Assembly: GCA_902626065.1 (NCBI GenBank)
Contig: CACODT010000007.1
Location: 1 to 61,325 of the forward strand
DNA from: an uncultured Candidatus Actinomarina sp.
Lineage (GTDB): Bacteria; Actinomycetota; Acidimicrobiia; Actinomarinales; Actinomarinaceae
Direction: 5' to 3'
DNA length: 61,325 nucleotides
Shown: positions 45,605 through 54,601 of the stretch, in pieces
How the letters are laid out: each line of letters opens with the position of its first letter
How positions within the stretch are numbered: position 1 is the stretch's first letter
The notes under the pieces: generated by a model
What the model was told of the DNA's origin: nothing
The model's input: the letters and a program-made list of their open reading frames with translations, nothing else
The model's database searches: none
Position numbers and translations under genes: made by a program

Positions 45605-47395
45605 TTAAAAGTTATCAGCCTTCATAGCATATAGATCGTCTTTACCGGCTTTTACTGCTGAAGCATAACCCGAGGTTAACGGTAGGAGTTGTTCAATATA
45701 AAACTTAGAAAGTGTTAATTTGTCAGAGTAAAACTCATCGTTAGTTTCTTTAAACTTTTTATTTGCCAACATAGCAGCTTTCCCCATGTAATATCCACCC
45801 AAAACTTGACCAAACATTTTTAGATATGGAGATGCTGCAGCACTGGCATCAACAAGCTCACCTTCCAGCATTCTAGAACCAAGCCAGAGAGTTACTTCTG
45901 ATAAATTAGAGACTTCTTTTTCAAGTTTTTCGGCCATAGAAGCTATAACTTCGTCATCTTTCTTCATTTCTTCTATTATTTTATTTACATCCCCCAATAA
46001 TCTTTGCATAGCTTGACCATTGTCTAGAGGTAGTTTTCTAAACATTAGGTCTAAAGCTTGAATTCCATTTGTACCTTCGTATATTGGAGCTATTCTTGAA
46101 TCTCTCAAATATTGAGCTACACCGGTTTCTTCAACATAACCCATGCCTCCATAAACCTGTATAGCCATTGATGACAGTTCAACTCCTAAATCTGAGATCC
46201 ACGCTTTTGTAATTGGTGTTAATATTCCACAACGTTCTTCACCATACGCTTTCATCTCATCATCTTCAGCAAAGTATTCTACATCAAGCATTAGTTGATT
46301 GTCGTACATCATATATCTCATAGCATCGACATAAGATTTAATTGTCATAAGCATTCTTCTAACATCTGCATGGTCAATAATTGTCGAGTTTTTGGCGTCT
46401 TCCTTAGACATTCCAACTGGTCTACCTTGAACCCTATCTCTTGCGTATTGAGCAGCACCTTGAAGGGATCCAGAAGCGCAAGCTAAACCTTGACCACCAA
46501 CCCAAACTCTAGCTTCATTCATCATCGTAAACATATAATTAAGACCTCTATTTTCTTCACCAACCAGATATCCAATAGATTCGTTATATTCCATGACACA
46601 AGTTGGACTTGCATGAATACCCAACTTTTCTTCAATTGAAATACAATTTACGTTGTTGTTCTCTCCAAGAGAGCCATCTTCATTGACAATCATTTTTGGA
46701 ACAATAAACATTGAGATGCCCTTTGTTCCTTCAGGTGATCCAGGCACCTTTGCAAGTACTAAATGGATAATGTTATCTGTCATGTCATGTTCTCCAAACG
46801 TAATCCAAACTTTTGTCCCAGTAATTTTGTATGACCCATCATCCTGAGGTTCAGCTTTTGTTGTTATTGTTCCAAGATCAGAACCAGATTGTGGCTCACT
46901 GAGGTTCATCGTTCCTGTCCATTCTCCAGAAACTAATTTTGGTAAAAACTTTTCTTTCTGTTCTTCACTACCGTGAAAATTAATTGCTGAAATAGCTCCA
47001 GCACTTAATCCAGGTGCTAATCCAAATGCAAGATTTGCAGTACTCAAAATTTCCAGGGTTCCTCCAGATAAAGCGATAGGCATTCCACCACCACCAATTT
47101 CTGACGGAAGAGAAATGGAAGCCCATCCAGCTTCCGCAAATCTTTTATATGCATCTACAAATTCAGGAGGCATAGATACTTTACCATTTTCGATAGTTGC
47201 ACCTTGTTGATCTCCTATTGCATTTATTGGTGCTAAAACTTCTTCAGCAAATTTTGCACATTCTTCCATTGTTGGAACAACAATATCTTCGGAAAAATCG
47301 CTAAATGCTGGTATTTTTCCAATAACATCATAAGTGTCCACTACTTCGTATCCAAACACTATATCTTTTATTGGGGCTTTGTATGCGACAGCCAT
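45605..47395 (-). CDS. acyl-CoA dehydrogenase (FadE5-like, long form)
   Basis: This 596-residue flavin dehydrogenase belongs to the long acyl-CoA dehydrogenase type with an extra C-terminal domain (mycobacterial FadE5-like). Blocks include MNLSEPQSGSDLGTITTKA, ITGTKVWITFGEHD, EEKLGIHASPTCVMEY, RVWVGGQGLACASGSLQGA, YGGMGYVEETGVAQYLRD and the catalytic-glutamate segment RIAPIYEGTNGIQALDL. It catalyses the first step of beta-oxidation, passing electrons to ETF and then to the EtfD-like protein at 34317. It is transcribed with the CoA-binding gene. Confidence 0.92.
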   Translation of the reverse strand: MAVAYKAPIKDIVFGYEVVDTYDVIGKIPAFSDFSEDIVVPTMEECAKFAEEVLAPINAIGDQQGATIENGKVSMPPEFVDAYKRFAEAGWASISLPSEIGGGGMPIALSGGTLEILSTANLAFGLAPGLSAGAISAINFHGSEEQKEKFLPKLVSGEWTGTMNLSEPQSGSDLGTITTKAEPQDDGSYKITGTKVWITFGEHDMTDNIIHLVLAKVPGSPEGTKGISMFIVPKMIVNEDGSLGENNNVNCISIEEKLGIHASPTCVMEYNESIGYLVGEENRGLNYMFTMMNEARVWVGGQGLACASGSLQGAAQYARDRVQGRPVGMSKEDAKNSTIIDHADVRRMLMTIKSYVDAMRYMMYDNQLMLDVEYFAEDDEMKAYGEERCGILTPITKAWISDLGVELSSMAIQVYGGMGYVEETGVAQYLRDSRIAPIYEGTNGIQALDLMFRKLPLDNGQAMQRLLGDVNKIIEEMKKDDEVIASMAEKLEKEVSNLSEVTLWLGSRMLEGELVDASAAASPYLKMFGQVLGGYYMGKAAMLANKKFKETNDEFYSDKLTLSKFYIEQLLPLTSGYASAVKAGKDDLYAMKADNF

Positions 47396-47434
47396 ATTCT
47401 ATTTTAAACCCATATCCTAAATTTAATAAAATTG

Positions 47435-48280
47435 TTAGCGAGGTTTTATTTCAACTAGTTCAGCTACTTCTCTAATCTTTTCCAATGATGGTATCTGATT
47501 AGTTCCAGCAACAATTGCACCTGAAGCACAGGCACCTTTTACACTTTCAACTATGTTTTCGATACCAAAAGCAGCAATATACGCAGCTGTCGCATCACCT
47601 GCTCCCGTGGAATTTTTTGTTTTGAATTCAGGGGGTGTAATTTCAAGAACCCCATCTTTATTTATCAACCTTGCTGGCAAATTTGATGAAGTTAAGAGTA
47701 TCCAGTCAACTAAATTATTATTTAGTAAATTATTTGCTTCAATTACATCAATTTCATCTTTACTAACAACAAGGAAGTTGATTTTATAGGTAATTTCTTC
47801 TTGGTAGCCAGCTTGCGTGATAAATATTTCATCATTAATATTTTCTAAATTTTTTTTTATGAAAGGTATAGAATATCTATCAACCATGAGAGAATCGTAT
47901 TTATTCAAATCTTCGATGTTGCTCCAAGTACAAAAATCATAACCTGAAGATATTATGGTTCTTTCTCCATTTTTATCAACGTAAATTGAACAGCTTGGGG
48001 TGTGATGATCTTTTTTTAAAACTTTTTTATGATCTATTTCTAGGCTATCTAAATAATTTGAAAGGTATTTCCCAAACTCGTCATTTCCAATGCTATTTCC
48101 AGCAACAGATACATTTATATTCCAATTTGATATATTTTCAGCACTATTAATTGCAGTTCCACCGGGACGAATTTTGTATTCACTACTTCTAATATCTCCT
48201 CCAACTTTTGGAAGGCTATCGACAAAATAAATTAAATCAGGATTCAAAGTTCCGTAGGAGAGAATATTGTTAAATGCCAT
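47435..48280 (-). CDS. PfkB-family carbohydrate kinase
   Basis: This ribokinase-type kinase has an N-terminal GGTAINSAENISNW in place of the GG...N signature and a C-terminal NSTGAGDATAAYIAAFG (the GAGD anion hole with catalytic aspartate). The start at ATG 48280 (MAFNNILSYGTLNPDLIYF) is preferred; an upstream in-frame reading from 48322 adds 14 residues that look atypical. The sugar substrate is unknown. It is divergent from the ferritin-like gene at 48353. Confidence 0.85.
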   Translation of the reverse strand: MAFNNILSYGTLNPDLIYFVDSLPKVGGDIRSSEYKIRPGGTAINSAENISNWNINVSVAGNSIGNDEFGKYLSNYLDSLEIDHKKVLKKDHHTPSCSIYVDKNGERTIISSGYDFCTWSNIEDLNKYDSLMVDRYSIPFIKKNLENINDEIFITQAGYQEEITYKINFLVVSKDEIDVIEANNLLNNNLVDWILLTSSNLPARLINKDGVLEITPPEFKTKNSTGAGDATAAYIAAFGIENIVESVKGACASGAIVAGTNQIPSLEKIREVAELVEIKPR

Positions 48281-48352
48281 GGTTATTACTTTAGTATTTA
48301 TTCTATTGTTAAAATTTATCATATAAACAAGAACTTACTTAAATATAGATTC

Positions 48353-48760
48353 ATGAATGTAAAAACTTTAAATACAAAAATAGATCAATTTGTTTCCGAT
48401 ACAATAAATTTTTTGAACAATATTCAAGTTTATCACTGGCAAACTCAATCATATTCGGAGCACGAAGCTTTAGGTGAATTCTACGAAAGTCTTACAAAGT
48501 TAAATGACAAATTTGTTGAATCATGGCAGGGAAATCAGAATACAAGATTAAGATTTAGTGAAGGCCCATATTCATTAGAGAACTATTTTTCAAAAGAAGA
48601 AACAAAAAATAAAATTACAGAATACAAGAATCAAGTATCCGAAATTTCAAAATTTGTATCACAACTAAACGAGACAAATGAATTTGATGATATCGAAAAT
48701 ATTCTAGAAGAAATCTCTGAAGTTAACAGCAGAACACTTTATCTATTAAGTTTGAATTAA
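48353..48760 (+). CDS. DUF5856-like ferritin-fold protein, phage-type family
   Basis: This 135-residue, all-helical protein has IQVYHWQTQSYSEHEALGEFYESLTKLNDKFVESWQGN near residues 22-60, a pattern I associate with DUF5856-type proteins found mostly in marine T4-like phages and large viruses. The His-x(n)-Glu and Asp residues on two helices resemble a Dps/ferritin-like site, which would imply iron or DNA protection. The assignment is by motif. No other phage gene is nearby. It stands between divergent and unrelated genes. Confidence 0.65.
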   Translation: MNVKTLNTKIDQFVSDTINFLNNIQVYHWQTQSYSEHEALGEFYESLTKLNDKFVESWQGNQNTRLRFSEGPYSLENYFSKEETKNKITEYKNQVSEISKFVSQLNETNEFDDIENILEEISEVNSRTLYLLSLN

Positions 48761-48803
48761 TTTATAAGTCCCTTATTCTTAAATTATTACTTAAAAGGAC
48801 AAA

Positions 48804-49169
48804 ATGAAAGTAGCTTATATTTTAAACACTCCAAATGCAGCTAACTATAAAGTTGGTGAAATGATTCTTCCTCAACTAGAAAATGATGCTCATGGAGTCG
48901 ATGTTGTTGGTATATTCTTTTTTGACGACAACACTATGCTTTTACAAAAAGGGAACCCAAAAGGTGAAAGACTTGCAAAAATTGCAGCTGAAAAAGGCAT
49001 GCTATTAATGATGTGTGATCAATGTGCAAATCAGAGAGGCTTAGCGTCTGAAAATCCAGAGGGAGGATATTCCGTACAAGGAACTGTTGATGGAGTAGCT
49101 GTTGGTTGTTTCCCAGATCTTTATGGAGCGCTTTCGGGAAATATGCCAGATCAGGTCATTTCTCTATAG
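48804..49169 (+). CDS. DsrE-like sulfur-relay protein with CDQC motif
   Basis: This 121-residue protein has a DsrE/F-like alpha-beta fold: VAYILNTPNAANYKVGEMILPQLE, DVVGIFFFDDNT, and the redox block LLMMCDQCANQRGLA followed by VAVGCFPDLYGALS. The CxxC could carry sulfur (or selenium) as in DsrE-type sulfurtransferases, but this is inference. A ribosome site AAAAGGA precedes its ATG. Its TAG shares one base with the GTG start of the zinc-ribbon gene, so the two are coupled. Confidence 0.8.
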   Translation: MKVAYILNTPNAANYKVGEMILPQLENDAHGVDVVGIFFFDDNTMLLQKGNPKGERLAKIAAEKGMLLMMCDQCANQRGLASENPEGGYSVQGTVDGVAVGCFPDLYGALSGNMPDQVISL

Positions 49170-49378
49170 TGGAACAAAAGTCTTGGTATTGCCCAAAATG
49201 CCAAAACTTAACTTACGTTGAAGACACCATAACTACAACTGGTGGCAATTTTTCAAGATTTCTAAACGTTCAGAATAAAAGATTTTTGACAATAACATGT
49301 CAAAAATGCACTTACACTGAATTTTATAAAACTGATGTAAAAGGATGGGAAAAAGTTTTGGACTTTTTTGGGAATTAA
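49169..49378 (+). CDS. zinc-ribbon nucleic-acid-binding-type protein (DUF2082-like)
   Basis: From GTG 49169 this is a 69-residue protein, (M)EQKSWYCPKCQNLTYVED ... FSRFLNVQNKRFLTITCQKCTYTEFYK. The two CxxC pairs (CPKC and CQKC) bind one zinc; the GGNFSRFLNVQNKRF linker is the DUF2082 hallmark. A longer reading from 49106 would sit inside the DsrE-like gene. The start overlaps that gene's stop by one base. The end overlaps the convergent SDR by 4 bases. Confidence 0.82.
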   Translation: MEQKSWYCPKCQNLTYVEDTITTTGGNFSRFLNVQNKRFLTITCQKCTYTEFYKTDVKGWEKVLDFFGN

Positions 49379-50220
49379 GCTTGAATCCAGTCTTCAGGAT
49401 TATCGTCTACAAAAAAATCTGAAACGAGTTTTGATTCAGGATCAATGGCGTAATTAGAAAAGTCTTTGATTCCCTCTTCTTCAAGCACATCTTGATCCAA
49501 GCAAAAATTACCCGTAAATGTTTTAGAATCTCTTTTTAACACAGCGTATGCTGCATCAGCATAAATAGTCGGCTTCCTAGAGCCTTTTATCAATTCTTCT
49601 CCTATAACATTTCTAACCGCTGCAGTATCGAGTGATGTACGTGGCCATAAACAATTAGAAGCTACTCCAAATTTTCCTAATTCTTCAGCTAGTCCATGAG
49701 CAATCAGACTCATTCCATACTTTGCAGTAGTGTATGCCAACGTCATACCAAACCATTTTCTATCAATATCTAGTGGAGGAGACAGAGTCAAAATATGAGG
49801 ATTTTGTCCTTCTTTTAAATGAGGAATAGATTTTTGACTTAAAAGAAAAGTACCTCTTACATTAATACCATGCATCAGATCATATCTTTTCATAGGTGTG
49901 TTAACGGTATCTGTTAAATGAATCGCACTCGCATTGTTTATACATATATCAATTCCACCAAATTTCTCAACAGTCTCACTTACTGCATTTTCAACTTGTT
50001 CTTCAAATCTTATATCACAAACAATTGGTAGAGCATTTCCACCAACAGACTCTATCTCTTCTGCAGCGGAGAATATTGTTCCTGGAAGTTTAGGATGAGG
50101 TTCTGTTGTTTTTGCTAAAATTGCGATATTCGCTCCATCTTTACCAAGTACTTTCGCAATCTCAAGACCAACACCTCTTGAACCACCGCTCATAATTATT
50201 GTTTTATCTTTAAATGACAT
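49375..50220 (-). CDS. short-chain dehydrogenase/reductase
   Basis: This 281-residue classical SDR has an N-terminal cofactor site IIMSGGSRGVGLEIAKVLG (here SGGSRGVG), NNASAIHL, and a catalytic block with serine in LTLSPPLDI and the Y-x3-K motif in AYTTAKYGMSLIAHG. The extra C-terminal segment resembles the hydroxysteroid-dehydrogenase-like / AtuG group, often found with acyl-CoA degradation. The substrate is unknown. It is the last gene of the minus-strand set aceA-aceB-SDR, three bases after aceB. Confidence 0.88.
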   Translation of the reverse strand: MSFKDKTIIMSGGSRGVGLEIAKVLGKDGANIAILAKTTEPHPKLPGTIFSAAEEIESVGGNALPIVCDIRFEEQVENAVSETVEKFGGIDICINNASAIHLTDTVNTPMKRYDLMHGINVRGTFLLSQKSIPHLKEGQNPHILTLSPPLDIDRKWFGMTLAYTTAKYGMSLIAHGLAEELGKFGVASNCLWPRTSLDTAAVRNVIGEELIKGSRKPTIYADAAYAVLKRDSKTFTGNFCLDQDVLEEEGIKDFSNYAIDPESKLVSDFFVDDNPEDWIQA

Positions 50221-50223
50221 AAT

Positions 50224-51795
50224 CTAATCTATCAAATTATAAGCAGGTAAAGTCAAAAATTCTTCAAAATTGCTATCAAAAATTAAATTTTTAAATAAGT
50301 CTGTTGCTTCATCAAGTTTAGAAGTTTCATCTTGGAGTATTCTTATTTTTTCTACCTCGTCTGTAATTAAAACATCTATATATTCTTTTTCTATTTTTTG
50401 TTTATCATTTGTACTAGATTTATTATTTAGCCACTGCCATAATTGGGATCTAGAAATCTCAGCCGTGGCAGCATCTTCCATTAAGTTGAATAAAGCAGCT
50501 GCACCTTGACCGAGTAGCCAAGATTGGATATATAAAATACCAACTCTTATATTTGTTCTGATACCTTCTTCTGTAATTGTTCCATCAGATATAGTAAAGT
50601 CTTGAAGCATATCTTCAGAAACAATCGGCCCTGTCGGAACATAGTCAATTTGATTGTCTTTACCATTCAGACTGTTTTGAAATACATCTTTGCATAATTG
50701 AACTAAATCAGGATGTGCAACCCATGATCCATCGAATCCCATATTAACTTCTCTTTCTTTGTCCCTTTTGACTTGGTCAAAAGCTTGCTCAGTTACTTCC
50801 GGATCCCTTCTGTTTGGTATGAATGCAGACATTCCTCCTATTGCATGCGCACCTCTTTTGTGGCAACTTTGAACAAGTAATTCTGTGTATGCTTTCATAA
50901 ATGGAACGGTCATTGTGATTTGTGATCTATCAGGAAAATTTATACCTGGTATTTCTCTATGTTTCTTTATTGCACTAAAAATGTAGTCCCACCTTCCAGC
51001 ATTCATACCAAGAGAATGTTCTTTTAGACTAAATAAAATCTCTTCAATTTCAAAAGAAGCCGAGATTGTTTCAAGTAAAACAGTTGCTCTTATTGTTCCT
51101 CTTGGCAAATCTAGTTCATCCTCAGAAAATGTGAATATGTCATCCCAAAGTTTGGACTCTAGACTATTTTCTAATTTTGGAATATAAAAATATGTTCCTA
51201 TACCATTGTCTAGTCTTAATTTAGAATTATGAAAGGCGTACAAAGCAAAATCTAAAAAAGCACCTGATATTGGATTCCCCTCAATTAAAAAGTTTTTTTC
51301 ATTTAAATGAAGTCCTCTTGGTCTTACAAAAAGACTGGTTTTACTCTCTGCATTTAGAGAGTAGGTCTTTTTGTTTTTTGGATCAACAAATTCCAGATCC
51401 CTCAAATTAGCATCAAGTAAATTCACTTGTCCATCCATAATGTTTTTCCAAGTTGGAGAAGTGGAGTCTTCAAAATCTGCCATGAAAACATCTGCTCCTG
51501 AGTTCAAAGCATTAATTATCATTTTTCTATCTACAGGTCCGGTTATCTCAACATTTCTATTTGCGACGTCATCAGGAGGTGGAGTAACAGTCCATTCTTT
51601 TTCTCTTATTTCCTTATTTTCTGGGAAAGACAATCTATTACCAGATGAAATTGAGTCTTGAATTCTTTTACGATTTTCTAAGATTTGTTGGCGAGTATCC
51701 TCAAACTTATTGCAGATCTTCTCTAAAAAATCTAAGGCTTCATTTGTTAATATGTTTTGATATTCGGGTTGTTTATTTTTATCAATTTCAATCAT
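50224..51795 (-). CDS. aceB: malate synthase A
   Basis: This 523-residue enzyme condenses glyoxylate with acetyl-CoA, the second glyoxylate-shunt step. It has VFMADFEDSTSPTWKNIMDGQVNL near residues 100-125, RPRGLHLNEKNFLIEG, IRATVLLETISASFEIEEIL, LGMNAGRWDYIFSAIK and GMSAFIPNRRDPEVTEQA, all AceB-type (not the larger GlcB). It follows aceA with a one-base overlap (stop/start at 51795), so the two shunt enzymes are produced together. Confidence 0.96.
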   Translation of the reverse strand: MIEIDKNKQPEYQNILTNEALDFLEKICNKFEDTRQQILENRKRIQDSISSGNRLSFPENKEIREKEWTVTPPPDDVANRNVEITGPVDRKMIINALNSGADVFMADFEDSTSPTWKNIMDGQVNLLDANLRDLEFVDPKNKKTYSLNAESKTSLFVRPRGLHLNEKNFLIEGNPISGAFLDFALYAFHNSKLRLDNGIGTYFYIPKLENSLESKLWDDIFTFSEDELDLPRGTIRATVLLETISASFEIEEILFSLKEHSLGMNAGRWDYIFSAIKKHREIPGINFPDRSQITMTVPFMKAYTELLVQSCHKRGAHAIGGMSAFIPNRRDPEVTEQAFDQVKRDKEREVNMGFDGSWVAHPDLVQLCKDVFQNSLNGKDNQIDYVPTGPIVSEDMLQDFTISDGTITEEGIRTNIRVGILYIQSWLLGQGAAALFNLMEDAATAEISRSQLWQWLNNKSSTNDKQKIEKEYIDVLITDEVEKIRILQDETSKLDEATDLFKNLIFDSNFEEFLTLPAYNLID

Positions 51796-53081
51796 TAAAA
51801 TTGTTCTTCTTCAGTTGAACCATCAAGTGCAAGTGTAGAAGCATCCCCACCTGAAATAATGGTTGAAATTTTATCAAAGTATCCAGCTCCAACCTCTCTT
51901 TGATGTTTTACTGATGTAAACCCTTTTTCTTCTAGTGAAAATTCTTTTTCTTGGAGTTCTACATATGAAGACATATTTCCACCCTTGTAGTTTGAAGCTA
52001 GTTCGAACATGGATGTATTTAATGCATGAAAACCAGCTAAAGTAATAAATTGAAATTTGTATCCAAAAGAATTTAATTGCTCCTGAAATGTTGCAATTTC
52101 ATTTTCATTTAATGAAGCCTTCCAATTAAATGAGGGTGAACAGTTATATGCCATAAGCTTTCCAGGAAATTTTTCGTGAATCGCGTCTGCAAAATCTTTT
52201 GCAAATCCAAGATCTGGTTTTGCTGTTTCACACCATACAAGATCTGAATAAGGCGCATATGACAGTGCTCTTGAAATTGCAGATTCTGGACCATTTTTAA
52301 CTCTATAAAAGCCTTCAGCAGTTCTTTCCCCCGTAACAAACTTCCCATCAATCTCATCAATATCGCTTGTTAGTAAATTAGCTCCAAGAGCATCTGTCCT
52401 AGCAATAATTATTAGAGGAACTCCTAAAGTATCTGCTGCTAATCTCGCAGATGTCAAAGTTTTAATATGTTGACTTGTAGGTACTAGAACTTTACCCCCC
52501 ATATGTCCACATTTTTTCTCAGCGGCTAATTGATCTTCAAAATGTACTGCCGCTACGCCAGCCTCTATAAATTTTTTAGTTAATTCAAAAACATTTAATG
52601 CACCACCAAAACCTGCTTCACCATCTGCAATTATTGGAAGAATATAGTTCGTATCTTTAATTCCATCAGTTTTATCAACTTGTTCTGCTCGAAGTAGAGC
52701 ATTATTAATTTTTTTAGCAAGTAATGGAGCACTATTACTCGGATAGAGAGATTGATCAGGATATGTAGTGTCGCCTAAATTAGAATCAGCAGCTACTTGC
52801 CAGCCACTCAAATAAATAGCTTCTAAACCAGCTTTTGCCATCTGCACTGCTTGATTTCCAGAAAGTGCTCCCAGTGCAGAAATCCATTCATCTTTTCTAT
52901 TTAGCAAATTCCAGAGATTTATTGATCCATTTTTTGATAAGGAGTATTCGATATTTATAGAGTTTCTCAGAGATACAACATCGTCAGCTGAAAAATTTCT
53001 TTTTGTATGAGCCCATCTTTCATTAGCATTCCACTCATTCTCTAATAAAGAAGGGTCTAGATGATTTGTATTATTTGTCAT
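51795..53081 (-). CDS. aceA: isocitrate lyase
   Basis: This enzyme splits isocitrate into succinate and glyoxylate. It contains the catalytic [10 protein letters not shown] motif, [30 protein letters not shown], and [17 protein letters not shown]. The start at ATG 53081 ([17 protein letters not shown]) matches the family; an upstream ATG at 53102 would add seven residues and lies inside the small gene upstream. Length is 428 residues. It works with aceB to use acetyl-CoA from fatty acids or acetate. Confidence 0.96.
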   Translation of the reverse strand: MTNNTNHLDPSLLENEWNANERWAHTKRNFSADDVVSLRNSINIEYSLSKNGSINLWNLLNRKDEWISALGALSGNQAVQMAKAGLEAIYLSGWQVAADSNLGDTTYPDQSLYPSNSAPLLAKKINNALLRAEQVDKTDGIKDTNYILPIIADGEAGFGGALNVFELTKKFIEAGVAAVHFEDQLAAEKKCGHMGGKVLVPTSQHIKTLTSARLAADTLGVPLIIIARTDALGANLLTSDIDEIDGKFVTGERTAEGFYRVKNGPESAISRALSYAPYSDLVWCETAKPDLGFAKDFADAIHEKFPGKLMAYNCSPSFNWKASLNENEIATFQEQLNSFGYKFQFITLAGFHALNTSMFELASNYKGGNMSSYVELQEKEFSLEEKGFTSVKHQREVGAGYFDKISTIISGGDASTLALDGSTEEEQF

Positions 53082-53292
53082 AGAAACTCTCATAAATGTC
53101 ATCTTTTGTTTGTTTTAGTTTTTTTGCAACATTTCGATAAGTTTCTACCAATCCAATCTTTTTGAGAAAATTATAAGGAGCCCTGAAAATTTTGTCCTCA
53201 AATGATAAAAAGTTATTCACGAATTTAGATTTCTTTTTTTCATTATTACTTTCGTAATATTCTTCATCGTAGAATGTATTTTCATCAATCAT
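53071..53292 (-). CDS. small charged hypothetical protein upstream of aceA
   Basis: From ATG 53292 this is a 73-residue protein with a strongly acidic, Tyr-rich N-terminus ([21 protein letters not shown]), a short hydrophobic middle and a basic C-terminus ([17 protein letters not shown]). I do not recognise it. A GAAAGG ribosome site at 53300-53305 supports this start; a reading from 53322 would run through a terminator. It overlaps aceA by 11 bases, so it probably belongs to the aceA operon. Confidence 0.5.
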   Translation of the reverse strand: MIDENTFYDEEYYESNNEKKKSKFVNNFLSFEDKIFRAPYNFLKKIGLVETYRNVAKKLKQTKDDIYESFYDK

Positions 53293-53305
53293 TTTTTTTC
53301 CTTTC

Positions 53306-53331
53306 AAAAAAAATCCGGGCAATTTGCCCGG
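53306..53331 (-). terminator. rho-independent terminator or attenuator before the aceA operon
   Basis: On the minus strand CCGGGC/GCCCGG (53326-53331 with 53315-53320) forms a GC stem around a five-base loop, followed by AT8 (A/T at 53314, T-run 53306-53313). It lies 14-39 bases upstream of the small gene at 53292 and 119 bases after the stop of the membrane gene at 53450. It could terminate that gene's message or act as an attenuator for aceA-aceB. No riboswitch fold was recognised. Confidence 0.7.
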
Positions 53332-53449
53332 TCATCAAAATGCATATGACTGGGCTATTTATGTATAGTCCACCACTTTTACAGCATTTAAATTTATCAT
53401 GAAAATAATATAGCAGTGATTAAAAATTAGTGCGCTGTATTTTCTTAAT

Positions 53450-54583
53450 TTAGTTTTGACTAGCCGCAACACTAGCAATTATCACAGTTAATGTAACGAC
53501 ACCAGCAGCAGCAATTAAAACTTCATTTCTTGTAATTTTTATTTTTGGTGCCGAGCTCATTACCGAAGCAAATAACAATATAGCTGCTGATATTATGAGT
53601 GCAAAAAGAGGTGCATAATCATGAAAATTTATGAATACCTGTGATATTAGGACAGAGATTGCACCACCAAATACTATTGCACCAAGTGGAATCATTATTG
53701 ATCCCGTAACTCTGTTCCTGATTATATTGGCTTCTTTTAACTCATAGATGTCCAAGCCTTTCGGAATTCCCAAAAGAATGCCAATTACAGAGATTAAGGC
53801 CTGGGAAAATGTCGAAAAGATTACAATTCTCCAAAAAGACCCAATTACAGGAATTAAATAGGTCGTTAAATCTTCCTCAAGAATTGGTTCTATCACCTGT
53901 CCAATATTTGATGTGATTACAAAACCTATGGATGATCCAAAAATTAAACCAAGCCCAATTCCAAGAAAAACAGATTCCCTATCATTAGTAAGTATTCCAA
54001 ATCCTTCGTAATTCTTTTCAAGTATTTTTCTAAGATTTAACGAATTAATAATTGCAAAAAATGTAGTAGTTATTGCAATGTTAAAAATATATGATGTCGG
54101 CGTGTAGTTTGAAATTAAATTTAATGTCTCTGCTTCAAGAATCAACCCATCATATAGATAGGAACTCACCACGAAAGCTTGAATAAATCCGACAACGATA
54201 CCAAATATTGAACCATATTGTATAGATCTGAATATTTTTGTTACAAGTTGAGCAGGGGGAGCAATATCTTCGGGAATAAGGTCTACCACTGTTTCAACAG
54301 GTGCTTCTTCAACAACAGTTTCAACAGGTGCCTCTTCAACCTCGGCTTCAATAGGTGTCTCCTCAACTACGGTTTCAACAGGTGTCTCTACAACGGCTGT
54401 CTCAGTGGAAGACGATTCTGGAGGTGATGCGCTTACGGCTGGAGCTTCTCCAGTAGACCAACTACTTAAAATAACATCAACGTCTACTCCATTTGCTTGG
54501 GCTCTTGCCTGAGCAGATCTTGATACCAGCTCTTGAGGAACTCCTGTGGAGTTACTAATTTCTTCTACAAGTTTTACATCCAT
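53450..54583 (-). CDS. multi-pass membrane protein with repeated acidic Pro/Val/Glu linker
   Basis: This 377-residue protein has a helical N-terminal module (LVEEISNSTGVPQELVSRSAQARAQANGVDVDVILSSW), then four 9-residue repeats TPVETVVEE-type at about 67-102, and about nine membrane segments. The N-terminal GVPQEL...RAQANGVDVDVI pattern is seen in actinobacterial membrane proteins; its function is unknown. It is next to the cytochrome oxidase cluster and may be an assembly or membrane-tethering factor, but that is guesswork from position. Confidence 0.6.
   Translation of the reverse strand: MDVKLVEEISNSTGVPQELVSRSAQARAQANGVDVDVILSSWSTGEAPAVSASPPESSSTETAVVETPVETVVEETPIEAEVEEAPVETVVEEAPVETVVDLIPEDIAPPAQLVTKIFRSIQYGSIFGIVVGFIQAFVVSSYLYDGLILEAETLNLISNYTPTSYIFNIAITTTFFAIINSLNLRKILEKNYEGFGILTNDRESVFLGIGLGLIFGSSIGFVITSNIGQVIEPILEEDLTTYLIPVIGSFWRIVIFSTFSQALISVIGILLGIPKGLDIYELKEANIIRNRVTGSIMIPLGAIVFGGAISVLISQVFINFHDYAPLFALIISAAILLFASVMSSAPKIKITRNEVLIAAAGVVTLTVIIASVAASQN
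54278..54385 (-). repeat. 27-bp (9-residue) tandem repeat in the membrane gene
   Basis: Four imperfect 27-bp units encode TPVETVVEE, TPIEAEVEE, APVETVVEE and APVETVVDL, residues 67-102 of the 53450-54583 protein. The region forms an extended acidic linker. Such in-gene repeats change copy number readily. Confidence 0.85.
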
Positions 54584-54601
54584 GATTGAATAATCTAGAT
54601 T

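Noticed and set aside
53341-53420. Short leader peptides (13 codons) ahead of the GC hairpin on the minus strand
   Set aside because: They have no ribosome site and no regulatory-amino-acid run, and are too short to support.
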